A DNA stretch of 64,000 nt from Candidatus Sulfotelmatobacter sp. (GTDB taxonomy: Bacteria > Acidobacteriota > Terriglobia > Terriglobales > Acidobacteriaceae), in the NCBI GenBank assembly GCA_025462865.1, contig JAOAPI010000145.1:101927-165926 (forward strand). The letters are read 5' to 3'. Position numbers and translations under genes: made by a program. The notes under the pieces are model-generated. The model was not told where the DNA came from. It saw only the letters and a list, made by a program, of their open reading frames with translations, and did not search any database. Of the stretch, positions 17,601 to 24,799 are shown piece by piece (the stretch's first letter is position 1; every line of letters begins with the position of its first letter).

Positions 17601-18399
17601 TCACAGCCTGAAAATTCCGGTTGCGCAAGTAACCATAGACATCTCCGTGGAAGTCATTCGAGCCCGAGCGCGTGATGATGTTCACCACCCCACCCGATGC
17701 CCGGCCGTATTCCGCGCTGTAGCTGTTGGTGATGATCTGAAATTCCTGCACCGCCTCTTGTGACACAGTCGAGCGCACCCCGTTCACGGAATTATCCGTT
17801 GCGTCCGCGCCGTCCACATTCACCAGATTCGAGCGTGCCCTCTGGCCGCTTATGTTGAGTCCCGAGGTCGGCGCCGCGCCGGTGTTCGGTGCGTTGTCAC
17901 GCACCACCTGAGAATCCGTCAGCGTGAAATTAATGTAGTTGCGTCCGTTGATCGGAAGATTATCGATCCGCCGCTGGCCAATCGTGTCGGTTGTCGACGT
18001 GCGAGAGGTCTCCACCAAGTCAGCCTGAGAACTCACTTCCACCACTTCCCGCCCTGTCGCCACCGCAAGCGAGACCGGAAGCTCGACGAGTCCGCCAACG
18101 GTGATGATCACATCCCTCGCTTCAGCCTTTCCGAATCCCGCCGCTTCCACCGTGACCGTATAAGTGCCCGGCGGTAGCAGGCGCGCGCTGTAGCCGCCCT
18201 CGCCGTCACCGGTCGCGGTGCGCTCCAGTCCTTTGGCAACATCGACTACCATGACTGTCGCGTTGGCCACTGCATTGCCTTTGGGATCTTTCACGCTTAC
18301 ATGCAGATCGCCAGTGGAGGCGCCGCCTTGCCCGAAGGCAATGACGGAAAGCAACCCGAAAAATAGTGAGACGGAGAAAGCTTTCAGGCTCCGGATCAT
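14659..18399 (-). CDS. Oar-type TonB-dependent outer-membrane receptor with N-terminal carboxypeptidase-regulatory-like domain
   Basis: A 1246-residue outer-membrane protein. A signal peptide (residues 1-24) is followed by a beta-sandwich carboxypeptidase-regulatory-like domain (about 28-110: DLHVSVKDPKGNAVANATVMV, LLPPGTYTVTVEA). A plug domain (about 125-250) follows, with RRIDNLPINGRNYINF and GGVVNIITRSGSNDFHGD. The barrel ends in FNIANRNNV and the aromatic C-terminal strand FQFAIKLNW, which signals insertion by the BAM machinery. Oar-like receptors are heavily expanded in Acidobacteriota and probably import large or peptide-like substrates; the ligand here is unknown. No SusD partner is nearby. 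It appears intact. Confidence 0.95.
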   Translation of the reverse strand: MIRSLKAFSVSLFFGLLSVIAFGQGGASTGDLHVSVKDPKGNAVANATVMVVDVAKGLERTATGDGEGGYSARLLPPGTYTVTVEAAGFGKAEARDVIITVGGLVELPVSLAVATGREVVEVSSQADLVETSRTSTTDTIGQRRIDNLPINGRNYINFTLTDSQVVRDNAPNTGAAPTSGLNISGQRARSNLVNVDGADATDNSVNGVRSTVSQEAVQEFQIITNSYSAEYGRASGGVVNIITRSGSNDFHGDVYGYLRNRNFQAVNPFSTVPNPAYTRVQAGAAFGGPIKKDKTYFYFAYEITRRHETGFSSIGQNNFGLEPFDTTQVGLPFGTLQLTPDQVGFFTNPATLAAEGASPTFAQEVGQYAALVGASSGMAVNGAWPTGLTGGFAGVGGFPTTCSTPPCFVPASYQTLASQMGNFPVFEGTSLYSLRIDHNISNSNRLMLRGNVSPSTVTGIEVSGQDQPFGQNAYSRTSQQTYRDISGVAQDTWTLGNNKVNELRFQYARRGLSYFYNTQIPGGSDPAVNIPGFAYFGREPYSYIQRVENRYQFTDNFSWTIGRHNTKFGADFNYLPITATFTVNYGGVYDFGPINAFPLPFPQLSSVQAYGAGIPQDFIQGLGSPSDSFSNKALGLFWQDSWRVRPNVTLNYGVRYDIEFPPTLKPPDALALAAYNRLGLQKGIQTDKNNIQPRIGIAWDPKNDGKTVVRASYGIFYDHPLLGLYFLGDASDGSTSGQLAFAGGAPCNAASTPFNPGNLNGASIFTGTLTNPNCMPVAQLFYEPDQQRFQALNQPASLFLGQQYLTNPPPQFGGAAFPLAFQPFGYPQGKNFVYAYSQQANLSVERDLGGGFALNLAYNFNGGRHLNRPINANTVRGDLLTANWQAAFSDPTSNASAGPFQVGTGAAPCGINPNNGLPWVSAALTNFFRPGGINPSIANFLTAVGAGSCVTTVLPAVMQYLQTAGYSTSGFNSACDPVTFAGCIPFGDMDANYSNGSSIYHGFTVNLRKRFNRHYEFLASYTWSHAIDDSTDLQATTTPQDSYYPALDRSNSLFDQRHRFVFSGVYQSGKLGSGLSRKVFSDWTFAPIIEVASGRPFNIITSGDDNFQLSSLTVRPNATVNPICGASFKSRYSPSGTLQEGCYQVFTPTSASQTDFPHVSLLALDGNLGRNAGTQPWTLFDDIRVSKRIYFGERFNMDLIADVFNIANRNNVAAVSPLCSSSFCNAGQATAAYDPRQFQFAIKLNW

Positions 18400-18700
18400 A
18401 GATCTCCCTTAAGTCCGCTTAGTTGACAGTGGCGGCGGACACAACTCCAACCGCGGTTGGCTGAAATACGCACAAGATTCTGGGGGTTGGTAGGTTCCCG
18501 CTGGTTTTTACACCAGAACACTGAAAGAAAACAAGGTAAGAATCATCGAAGTATTAGGCAAGTTACCCCCGCGGGTTTCATTCCGCGCCGCGGCGAGGGG
18601 CTCTGTCTTGAAAAGGGGGCGGGCTTCAGCCGCGCCGCAAAGTTCTCTAGACATCAACAGCGGCTCCAGTCGCCCACCGGAAGCCCGTTCCCGCAACCTG
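18400..18700. other. Intergenic stretch, no gene seen
   Basis: About 300 bp upstream of the TonB receptor gene. Short possible frames are present but have no start signals or family resemblance. The segment near 18590-18640 is GC-rich and repeat-like. The receptor's promoter should lie in the first 100 bp, but no convincing boxes were identified. Confidence 0.5.
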
Positions 18701-19240
18701 CTAAGGCTGCGCCGACAAACGCACCGGCATTGCGGGATTCTGCAGCCGTCCTAGCAGCATGGCAGCTCCATTGAGCTGCTCGTAACGCTCCACCACACGC
18801 ACCGCGGCGAATGTGGAATTGGGCCAGGCCAGTGCGAAATAAATCCGCGCCATTGCGACAGTAGTATTGCGCCGAAGTAGCAGCGCGTCATTCACCAACT
18901 GCTGCGCAGGTCCGGCAACCCTGGCATCGCCGCTGGCAAGAGCCGCTTCGCCCACTCGTACCAGGACGCCCGCGTTGCTTCCCGTGACATGAACGTACGC
19001 GGCCATGGCGCGTAAGCGCTCGCGCCGCACTTTTCGAAACCGGTTCGCGGGTAAACGGCGACGTAAATATTCGTCCTCCGCAGGATTGATGAGATTCCGA
19101 AAAGCCACAATGTCGATGGGACGTATCGCGACCGCCAGGTTGGCGTTTCTCTTGGCCTGCAAAGTTTGCTTCACGGCCAGACGCAGAATAATGCCCAGTC
19201 CCAACGCAGCAGCGGCGACAATGACAATGGCCAGATTCAT
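18701..19240 (-). CDS. Protein of unknown function with one N-terminal membrane helix
   Basis: A 179-residue protein with a single membrane helix (about residues 2-22) and a soluble, Arg/Ala-rich helical remainder. Stretches such as DEYLRRRLPANRFRKVRRERLRAM and a pattern of short helices suggest an all-alpha cytoplasmic or periplasmic domain. The family is not recognised. Its start overlaps the stop of the preceding membrane protein by 4 bp, so the two are translationally coupled and probably work together. Both lie downstream of operator-like motif B. Confidence 0.75.
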   Translation of the reverse strand: MNLAIVIVAAAALGLGIILRLAVKQTLQAKRNANLAVAIRPIDIVAFRNLINPAEDEYLRRRLPANRFRKVRRERLRAMAAYVHVTGSNAGVLVRVGEAALASGDARVAGPAQQLVNDALLLRRNTTVAMARIYFALAWPNSTFAAVRVVERYEQLNGAAMLLGRLQNPAMPVRLSAQP

Positions 19241-20010
19241 TGCTGCAGTAAACGCTCCAGTTCCCGGTTCCAGATGTCGAGATTATTTTCAGGCAGCGGA
19301 ACCGCAGACGTGGCTGACTTTTTCTGGGGAAACGCCAGGTAATAAAACCAAATCAGAACGCACACGTGATACGTGGCCATGTTTAGCAAATCGAGAAGCG
19401 GGTAACGGCTGTAGGGCAAAGCTCCAGTGGCCATGACAGAGTATGTGGCCATGTGCTCGCAAAACAATATGCCGAAGCCCAACGCGATCCCGAAGTCTTT
19501 TCGATCCCAAGTCAGCTTATGGTGTCCGACGAACAGAAACAAGAATAGCGCCAGTCCACCCTCCACTATGTAAAGGCTCTGTAACAGGATATGGGCACGA
19601 TAGGTCCAGATGTATTGCGGCTGGTCCCTCGGAGCGTAGGCCGCAGCAGCAATAGCAAGCAACAAGAGGGTCGCCCCCGCAACGCTAAACAGGCGAGTCC
19701 CCACCTTGGCAATTGCGAGTCGCGAGCGGAGCAGATGCAAAAGCAATTCTCGAAGGACGCCGAACATGAAGGCTCCCTCGATTACCAAGCTCGCGCACAA
19801 AGCAATCCACCACGCTCTGACGCTGACCGACGGAATAATGTCCATTCCGTAGAGCGTGAATTCCTCGACCGCTTCGAAAATTGTGTAGGCAAAGAAAACC
19901 GGGAATAGCTTATGTAATCCGCGCCGCCACAGGAATATGGCGAGCACTAGCTGCAGAACGTGCGGCCCGAGCCAGAGATAATGCCAAAGCAGTGAGTGCG
20001 ACTGCAGCAT
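19237..20010 (-). CDS. Seven-helix-like integral membrane protein of unknown function
   Basis: A 257-residue, very hydrophobic protein with about seven membrane helices. It opens MLQSHSLLWHYLWLGPHVLQL and has many aromatic and His residues at helix ends. No catalytic or transport signature was recognised. It is the first gene of a two-gene operon with the 18701-19240 gene (ATGA overlap). Operator-like motif B (20070-20085) lies 60-75 bp upstream of its start. It may therefore be controlled by the XRE-type regulator encoded about 0.7 kb away (inference). Confidence 0.83.
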   Translation of the reverse strand: MLQSHSLLWHYLWLGPHVLQLVLAIFLWRRGLHKLFPVFFAYTIFEAVEEFTLYGMDIIPSVSVRAWWIALCASLVIEGAFMFGVLRELLLHLLRSRLAIAKVGTRLFSVAGATLLLLAIAAAAYAPRDQPQYIWTYRAHILLQSLYIVEGGLALFLFLFVGHHKLTWDRKDFGIALGFGILFCEHMATYSVMATGALPYSRYPLLDLLNMATYHVCVLIWFYYLAFPQKKSATSAVPLPENNLDIWNRELERLLQQ

Positions 20011-20069
20011 GGGCGTCTGCGCGCACTATACCGCGAGTTGCCGCCGCGGGCAAGGTCGGCGGCAATCGC

Positions 20070-20085
20070 GTTCGGTTTTCGTAAC
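20070..20085 (+). promoter_or_regulatory. Operator-like motif, copy B
   Basis: GTTCGGTTTTCGTAAC, identical to copy A at 3 kb. It lies between the stop of the small secreted peptide gene (20098) and the start of the two-gene membrane operon (20010), on the upstream side of the latter. Confidence 0.6.
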
Positions 20086-20097
20086 GTCAACCGCGAA

Positions 20098-20217
20098 CTA
20101 CGGTTTGCAGCCCGCTGCGCAACCCCCGGCTGGGCCATCTGCATGAGCGGCGATTGGAACTACCAGAGTATTGACCAACATAAGGGCTACTGCGACGACC
20201 ATCAGGATTCGTTTCAC
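20098..20217 (-). CDS. Small secreted peptide (39 residues), unknown function
   Basis: A short frame starts at GTG 20217 with AAGGAG nine bases ahead, a strong ribosome-binding site. The product begins MKRILMVVAVALMLVNTL and continues to a PIAAHA-D cleavage site. That leaves a mature tail of about 13 residues, rich in Gly, Ala and Cys (ADGPAGGCAAGCKP). The ribosome site, basic start, hydrophobic core and AHA cleavage site together make coding likely despite the length. It lies between operator-like motifs C (upstream) and B (downstream). Two Cys spaced four apart could be oxidised or bind metal. No family is recognised. Confidence 0.55.
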   Translation of the reverse strand: MKRILMVVAVALMLVNTLVVPIAAHADGPAGGCAAGCKP

Positions 20218-20302
20218 GGTTGTTTTTCTCCTTGTTTGAAAAATCGAACCGTGATATTTTCATGGCCCTGACGTGATAGAAACGTCACTTACGGTCGCTA
20301 TC

Positions 20303-20322
20303 TTGTTCGGAATTCGTAACAA
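20303..20322 (+). promoter_or_regulatory. Operator-like motif, copy C
   Basis: TTGTTCGGAATTCGTAACAA, whose flanks TTG and CAA extend the dyad to 20 bp. It ends three bases before the ATG of the gene at 20325 and lies 86 bp upstream of the divergent small peptide gene. Binding here would block translation initiation or transcription of the plus-strand gene directly. Confidence 0.65.
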
Positions 20323-20324
20323 AA

Positions 20325-20744
20325 ATGACGCTTAAATCTGCTCTGCAGGATCTTCGAGAGACCACGCTGGCCGCCGTTTCCGGCCTCCTCGCGAAACTGG
20401 CATATCTGGCATCTCTTCGCCGTCGCGAAGGCGGATATCTGCATTGGGGATTGTCGCTGGTTCACGGTGGAGAATCGTCAGACCGCGCGTTGAAGGCGGC
20501 TCAAACTGAAGTATTGTCGAACGTGCTTCGCACGCCGATCTCGGAACTCGTGGAAGATTTGCGGGAGTCGAGCCAGAACAGCAACCAAACTGCGGAGGCT
20601 TATGTGGAAGGCATGCGCGAAGAGTTCAGCAAACTGCTGCCTTCGCCGGACGACGCGGCCTCAGCCGCCCACCTTAATTCAGTGCTGATTGCGCTTTCGA
20701 CCCTGGAGAAGGACCAAAAGCGTGCCAATCCGTCAACTTCATAG
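20325..20744 (+). CDS. Small helical protein of unknown function under motif C
   Basis: A 139-residue, predicted mostly alpha-helical soluble protein. It begins MTLKSALQDLRETTLAAVSG and has a mid-section LVHGGESSDRALKAAQTEVL and a hydrophilic helical C-terminus. The family is not recognised. The ATG has no ribosome-binding site: operator-like motif C fills the position, so the transcript may be leaderless or start within the motif. The 3' end overlaps the convergent XRE-type regulator gene by 71 bp. Shared motifs and this tail-to-tail overlap suggest a regulatory relation between the two. Confidence 0.7.
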   Translation: MTLKSALQDLRETTLAAVSGLLAKLAYLASLRRREGGYLHWGLSLVHGGESSDRALKAAQTEVLSNVLRTPISELVEDLRESSQNSNQTAEAYVEGMREEFSKLLPSPDDAASAAHLNSVLIALSTLEKDQKRANPSTS

Positions 20745-21480
20745 CGATCCCCACGACCTGACCGATAATCTCCGCTTCCTGCGGATGCCGCAACACTCTC
20801 ACCGGCACCGGCGACAAAGGATGCGGCTGTAAAATCACGTCATCGCGTCGCATGCTGCACCAGCAGCACGTATGTCCGTCCCGCGTCTCCACAAAATAAA
20901 TAGGACGCTCGTACTCGCAACGCCACAATCCCTCTACTACTTTATTTTTCGCTTCATCCACCTGAATGAAGCTGCCAGGCGGCAAAATCGGATACATCGT
21001 GAAATCGTGATTGCCGATGTAGCCATAAGTAAAATCGCTGTGGGCAAACTGCGCCAGATAAGAGAGCGGCACCAGCCCCCACTGCTCCACCATGCGGCCC
21101 AGATTCGTAGTGCGCTGCTGATCCCATCCCGGATCCATGCGAATCGGCATTTGTACCGACGAAAGCCCCGAAAGCGCCTCCGATACATGCGACCGCGGCG
21201 GAGCGATCATGCCCAGATCCGCCGCCACATTATTCAGATCAACGCCATACCACGCCAACAGTTCCCGAAGATCGCGGCGGTAAATTACCGCCAGCGTGTA
21301 CAACCGGAAAATGCTGGGAAGCACGCCCTTGGTCTCAATGTCCGACAGACGGCTGGGAGGAATCGAGTACTCTTCGTTGCGGTATTTCTCGGCCATGCGC
21401 GCGCTCGATATTTCGATATCGCGCATCGTCAACCCGAGTTTTTCGCGCAGGGTACGAAGGCTCTTGCCTGCTGGGAGCAT
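20674..21480 (-). CDS. XRE-type helix-turn-helix regulator with S24/LexA-like C-terminal region
   Basis: A 268-residue regulator. Residues 5-70 form an XRE-like helix-turn-helix domain (SLRTLREKLGLTMRDIEISS, then YSIPPSRLSDIETKGVLPS). The C-terminal part has features of the S24 fold: ILPPGSFIQVDEAKNKVVEG, a central RPIYFVETRDGHTCCWC strand pair and a final EIIGQVVGIAMKL. I see no convincing Ser/Lys dyad, so self-cleavage is doubtful. ATG 21480 is preferred over GTG 21486 because GGAGG lies seven bases ahead. Copies D and E of the 16-bp motif lie 90-220 bp upstream, so autoregulation is likely. The signal is unknown. Confidence 0.87.
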   Translation of the reverse strand: MLPAGKSLRTLREKLGLTMRDIEISSARMAEKYRNEEYSIPPSRLSDIETKGVLPSIFRLYTLAVIYRRDLRELLAWYGVDLNNVAADLGMIAPPRSHVSEALSGLSSVQMPIRMDPGWDQQRTTNLGRMVEQWGLVPLSYLAQFAHSDFTYGYIGNHDFTMYPILPPGSFIQVDEAKNKVVEGLWRCEYERPIYFVETRDGHTCCWCSMRRDDVILQPHPLSPVPVRVLRHPQEAEIIGQVVGIAMKLTDWHAFGPSPGSKAQSALN

Positions 21481-21569
21481 TGCCACGCCTCCATGAAAGT
21501 GTGCGCCATCATATCAGGACGCGCCCTATTTGTGCCTCAATGTCTAAAGAATTTTTCGCTCATCCCATC

Positions 21570-21589
21570 TTGTTACGATTTCCGAACAA
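21570..21589 (-). promoter_or_regulatory. Operator-like motif, copy D
   Basis: TTGTTACGATTTCCGAACAA; on the minus strand the core reads GTTCGGAAATCGTAAC. It lies 90 bp upstream of the XRE-type regulator start in the 298-bp gap before the isoaspartyl peptidase gene. It is a nearly complete 20-bp dyad. Confidence 0.65.
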
Positions 21590-21681
21590 AGTTATCCCCA
21601 AGTCTGACGCGGGGAAACTCCGATATCCAGTTCGAAGGCAAAGCCACATCTGGGACGCACTATTCAGTTCATCCACTGATC

Positions 21682-21701
21682 TTGTTCGGATTTCGTAACA
21701 A
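21682..21701 (+). promoter_or_regulatory. Operator-like motif, copy E
   Basis: TTGTTCGGATTTCGTAACAA, in opposite orientation to copy D and 112 bp from it centre to centre. Both lie upstream of the XRE-type regulator gene and nothing else starts nearby, so they point to autoregulation, perhaps with two-site binding. Confidence 0.65.
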
Positions 21702-21778
21702 GCGGACAGTGATTTTTCAAAATCACCTCCAGCGCCCTCCCAGGATTTCCAGATTCGCACGTCCGCCACCCCATCCCG

Positions 21779-22762
21779 TTACTGACCGCGCTCGATCCCT
21801 GCATCTTCCTTCTGCACCGTCTTCAACGCCCACGCCATCCGCGGAGTATTATGCGCAATCCCCACCTGCCCCTGCGCATTCAGCACAATAATTCCCCCAT
21901 GCCCTTTCAGCCGCTGCTTCAGATAATTCATCGCCTCCTGCGCCGCCCACTCCGGCAAATTCCCCGCCACAATACGATCCGCCGTCCACTTGGCCAGCAC
22001 TAGTTTCATAATCGGCTCGCCCCATCCAGTAGTCGAAACCGCCGCACTCAAATTATCCGCATAACATCCACACCCAATCAGGGACGAATCCCCCAACCGC
22101 CCGGGAGCCTTATTCAAAGTCCCGCCCGTCGAAGTCGCCGCCGCAATGTTCCCCTCGCGATCCAACGCCACCGCCCCCACCGTGTCATGCGAAATCGCCG
22201 CATCATGAACCGCCGGCGCAAACAAATCATTCCCATCCTGCGCGGATCCCGATGGGTGCCCCATTTCTCGCGCGCCTTCTGCGCGAGAAGTGGGGGTTTT
22301 CGCCTGATACTCCCGCAACCGCTCTACCTCCCGCGGAATCACCAGGTCTTCGTTCCTGCACAACTCCAGGCCATGCTCCTCCGCAAACCGCTCCGCGCCT
22401 TCCGCCACAAAATACACATGCGGACTCTCACTCAAAATCTTCCGCGCCGCCCGCACCGGATTGCGCACCCGCTCCACGCATCCCACGCCCCCGGCGCGCA
22501 GTGTGCCTCCATCCATAATTAGCGCGTCGAGTTGCACCTTGCCGTCGCGGTTCAGAAAGCTGCCACGCCCTGCGTCAAACGTCTCATCGTCTTCCATGAT
22601 GACGACGGATTCCTCCACCGCGTCCAGCGCCGTCCCGCCGCGCTCCAGCACCCTCCACCCCGCTGCCAGCGCGTTGCGTACTCCATTGATGTGCGCCTCG
22701 ACCATGTCATCCGGCATGGCCCAAGCTCCCCCGTGAACCACCAGTACTGGATTGTTTGGCAT
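21779..22762 (-). CDS. iaaA: Isoaspartyl peptidase / type-III L-asparaginase (Ntn hydrolase)
   Basis: A 327-residue precursor of the plant-type asparaginase family, which removes isoaspartyl residues from peptides and hydrolyses asparagine. Family marks are VLVVHGGAWAMPDD at the start, GRGSFLNRDGKVQLDALIMDG and the autocleavage site HDTVGAVALD. The Thr there becomes the N-terminal nucleophile of the beta subunit. Substrate-binding GRLGDSSLIGCGCYAD and STTGWGEPI follow. The ATG at 22762 is chosen. An upstream extension to 22954 is possible in frame, but it is translated repeat sequence and the family starts at this point. The linker before the cleavage site is of normal length. Confidence 0.95.
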   Translation of the reverse strand: MPNNPVLVVHGGAWAMPDDMVEAHINGVRNALAAGWRVLERGGTALDAVEESVVIMEDDETFDAGRGSFLNRDGKVQLDALIMDGGTLRAGGVGCVERVRNPVRAARKILSESPHVYFVAEGAERFAEEHGLELCRNEDLVIPREVERLREYQAKTPTSRAEGAREMGHPSGSAQDGNDLFAPAVHDAAISHDTVGAVALDREGNIAAATSTGGTLNKAPGRLGDSSLIGCGCYADNLSAAVSTTGWGEPIMKLVLAKWTADRIVAGNLPEWAAQEAMNYLKQRLKGHGGIIVLNAQGQVGIAHNTPRMAWALKTVQKEDAGIERGQ

Positions 22763-22849
22763 CGCGCTTAGTCTAGCAAAGCGGCTTTCATTCCCGATTG
22801 CCATCCCGAGCGAAGCGAGGGACGTTGGTTTCGCTCTCCGCCGCCTCCA

Positions 22850-22954
22850 TGTCATCCAGAGCGAAGTGAATGTTTCGCGAAGCGAAGCATTCACGCAGTC
22901 GAAGGACCCCGTGGCAGTTACCCTGGGCACGGACGCGTCAGGGAGTTTTCTCAT
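22850..22954. repeat. Half-unit of the 307-bp repeat family
   Basis: About 105 bp matching, with substitutions, the left half of the units in the tandem array that begins at 23296: the TGTCATCCAGAGCG start, TTCGCGAAGCGAAGCATTCA, AGGACCCCGT and CAGGGAGTTTTC. It lies between the isoaspartyl peptidase start and the GIY-YIG gene's stop, so repeats border that gene on both sides. Confidence 0.75.
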
Positions 22955-23280
22955 CTACTCTTGATAGCTTCTCCTGCAAAGAGCATCTGCGCTCCCCACT
23001 TTTCCGCCAAATCTTCCCACCGCGGATTCTTCGACTCAATCAAAGCAGTCTTCTTGGCTCTCGACCAGCCCTTCAATTGCTTTTCGCGCCCAATTGCTTT
23101 GTGAACATCGTCAAAGCTTTCGCAATAGACCAGCCGATCGCATCCATACTTGCTAGCGAACCCTTCAATCTCTCCGCGCTTATGTTGCAACGCCCTCCGG
23201 TAAATGCTGTTGGTCATCCCAACGTAAAGCGTTCCAGAACGGCTACAGACGATGTAAACAAAATATTCGTGATCTTTCAT
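22951..23280 (-). CDS. GIY-YIG nuclease-fold protein (UPF0213/SLX1-like group)
   Basis: A 109-residue single-domain protein. The GIY-YIG elements are present as FVYIVCSRSGTLYVGMTN, then the Arg in YRRALQHKRGE and the Glu in AIGREKQLKGWSRAKKTALI. ATG 23280 is chosen because the family starts just ahead of the FVYIV strand; the extension to 23340 lies in repeat sequence. Small single-domain members are common near repeats and may cut or repair structured DNA, but their roles are mostly unknown. The gene sits between a half-unit repeat and the large tandem array. Confidence 0.92.
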   Translation of the reverse strand: MKDHEYFVYIVCSRSGTLYVGMTNSIYRRALQHKRGEIEGFASKYGCDRLVYCESFDDVHKAIGREKQLKGWSRAKKTALIESKNPRWEDLAEKWGAQMLFAGEAIKSR

Positions 23281-23295
23281 GAAACCTCTACTCCC

Positions 23296-24440
23296 TGTCA
23301 TCCAGAGCGCAGTGAATGGTTCGCGAAGCGAAGCATTCACGAAGCGAAGGACCCCGTACCGCTCGCCCTCGGCACGGACCCATCAAGGAGTTTCCTTCAC
23401 GCGCGGCAGCACAGTGGGAACTCCCTTAAAATGTCCATCTCTGCCCAAACAGGCAAGGGGTGCTTCGACTCCATGGGCCGCTTCGCTTCGCGAACCCTCC
23501 CACTCCGCTCAGCATGACAGATGCGATCTCGATTCGATCTCATTGTCCAGAGTTTTTAGGTCTGTCATTTCCCAAAATGCTCCTTACAGGAGTCCCTGAA
23601 TCCTGTCATCCAGAGCGCAGTGAATGGTTCGCGAAGCGAAGCATTCACGGAGCGAAGGACCCCATGTTGCTAAATCTAGGCACGGACGTATCAGGGAGTT
23701 TTCACCACCCTCGACGGTGCTGTGAGAACTCCCTTGCATGTCAGTCTTTCTGTACGCAGGCAAGGGATGCTTCGACTCCGTGGGCCGCTTCGCTTCGCGA
23801 ACCCTCCCACTCCGCTCAGCATGACAGATGCGAGCTTGATTTGATCTCATTGTCCAGAGTTTTTAGGTTTGTCATTTCCCAAAATGCTCCTTACAGGAGT
23901 CCCTGAATCCTGTCATCCAGAGCGCAGTGAATGGTTCGCGAAGCGAAGCATTCACGAAGCGAAGGACCCCGTGCCGCTCGCCCTCGGCACGGACCCGTCA
24001 GGGAGTTTCCATCACGCGCGGCAGCACAGTGGCAACTCCCTTAAATGTCCATCTCTGCCCAAACAGGCAAGGGGTGCTTCGACTCCGTGGGCCGCTTCGC
24101 TTCGCGAACCATCCCACTGCGCTCAGCATGACAGATGCGATCTCGATTCGATCTCATTGTCCAGAGTTTTTAGGTCTGTCATTTCCCAAAATGCTCCTTA
24201 CAGGAGTCCCTAAATCCTGTCATCCAGAGCGCAGTGAATGGTTCGCGAAGCGAAGCATTCACGAAGCGAAGGACCCCGTGCCGCTCGCCCTCGGCACGGA
24301 CCCGTCAGGGAGTTCTCACTACGCCCCTCAGCACCGTGGGAACTCCTTTACGCGTCAATCTTTGTGTATGCAGGCAAGGGGTGCTTCGACTTCGTGTGTT
24401 GCTTCGCTTCGCGAACCATCCCACTCCGCTCAGCATGACA
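23296..24440. repeat. Tandem array of about 3.7 units of ~307 bp, each an imperfect inverted repeat
   Basis: Units start at TGTCATCCAGAGCGCAGTGA at 23296, 23604, 23911 and 24218 (periods 308, 307, 307). The last ends near 24440. Each has a left arm (AATGGTTCGCGAAGCGAAGC, AGGACCCCGT, CAGGGAGTTT) and a right arm that is roughly its reverse complement (AACTCCCTT, CAAGGGGTGCTTCGACTC, GCTTCGCTTCGCGAACC, CTCAGCATGACAG). A spacer of about 85 bp follows. A transcript of a unit could fold into a long hairpin. Open frames read through the array in several registers but have no ribosome-binding sites or family likeness and are taken as non-coding. Confidence 0.9.
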
Positions 24441-24799
24441 GATCTCTGCTCCAGTCCGGTCTCTGGAATCAAGTTTTTGTATCGTCATTTCCAAAAATGC
24501 CAATTATTTGTTTCGAGAGAAAATTTTCGGCCCGCATTGTGACGTCTAACCTTGCCTTCCACAGCCTCTCTGTTCAATCCTGAATACGCAACACGCTGTG
24601 CAGACCGAACCGCACGCAGCTAAGCTCTTTGCAATCTAGATTTTGACCCCTAAGTCCTTTAGACCTTCGGATCTGGAAGGAATTTCTTGCTAACGTGAAG
24701 ATTCCAAAAGACCGTGGGGGAGGGGGGAGGGTGCCAGGAGTACGCGATAAGAATTCCGCTCGGCCTGCATGACTACAGAATGGAAGGTGGGAGAGAAAC
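24441..24799. other. Intergenic stretch without a recognised gene
   Basis: About 360 bp between the repeat array and the gene at 24800. It is less GC-rich than its surroundings and contains a G-rich run near 24714-24732 (GGGGGAGGGGGGAGGG) about 70 bp upstream of the next start. No open frame with start signals, tRNA or operator copy was found. Confidence 0.5.

Noticed and set aside
22763..22954. 64-residue N-terminal extension of the isoaspartyl peptidase
   Set aside because: It translates repeat sequence and the family begins at MPNNPVLVVHGG.
23296..24440. CRISPR array
   Set aside because: The 307-bp period and conserved spacers exclude it; no cas genes.
23279..24583. Several 66-218 residue open frames in all registers across the repeat array
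   Set aside because: They repeat with the 307-bp unit, lack ribosome-binding sites and translate palindromic DNA; no family resemblance.
24714..24732. G-rich run as a G-quadruplex
   Set aside because: Only three G blocks are separated by single bases; a stable three-layer structure is unlikely, and no conservation can be judged.
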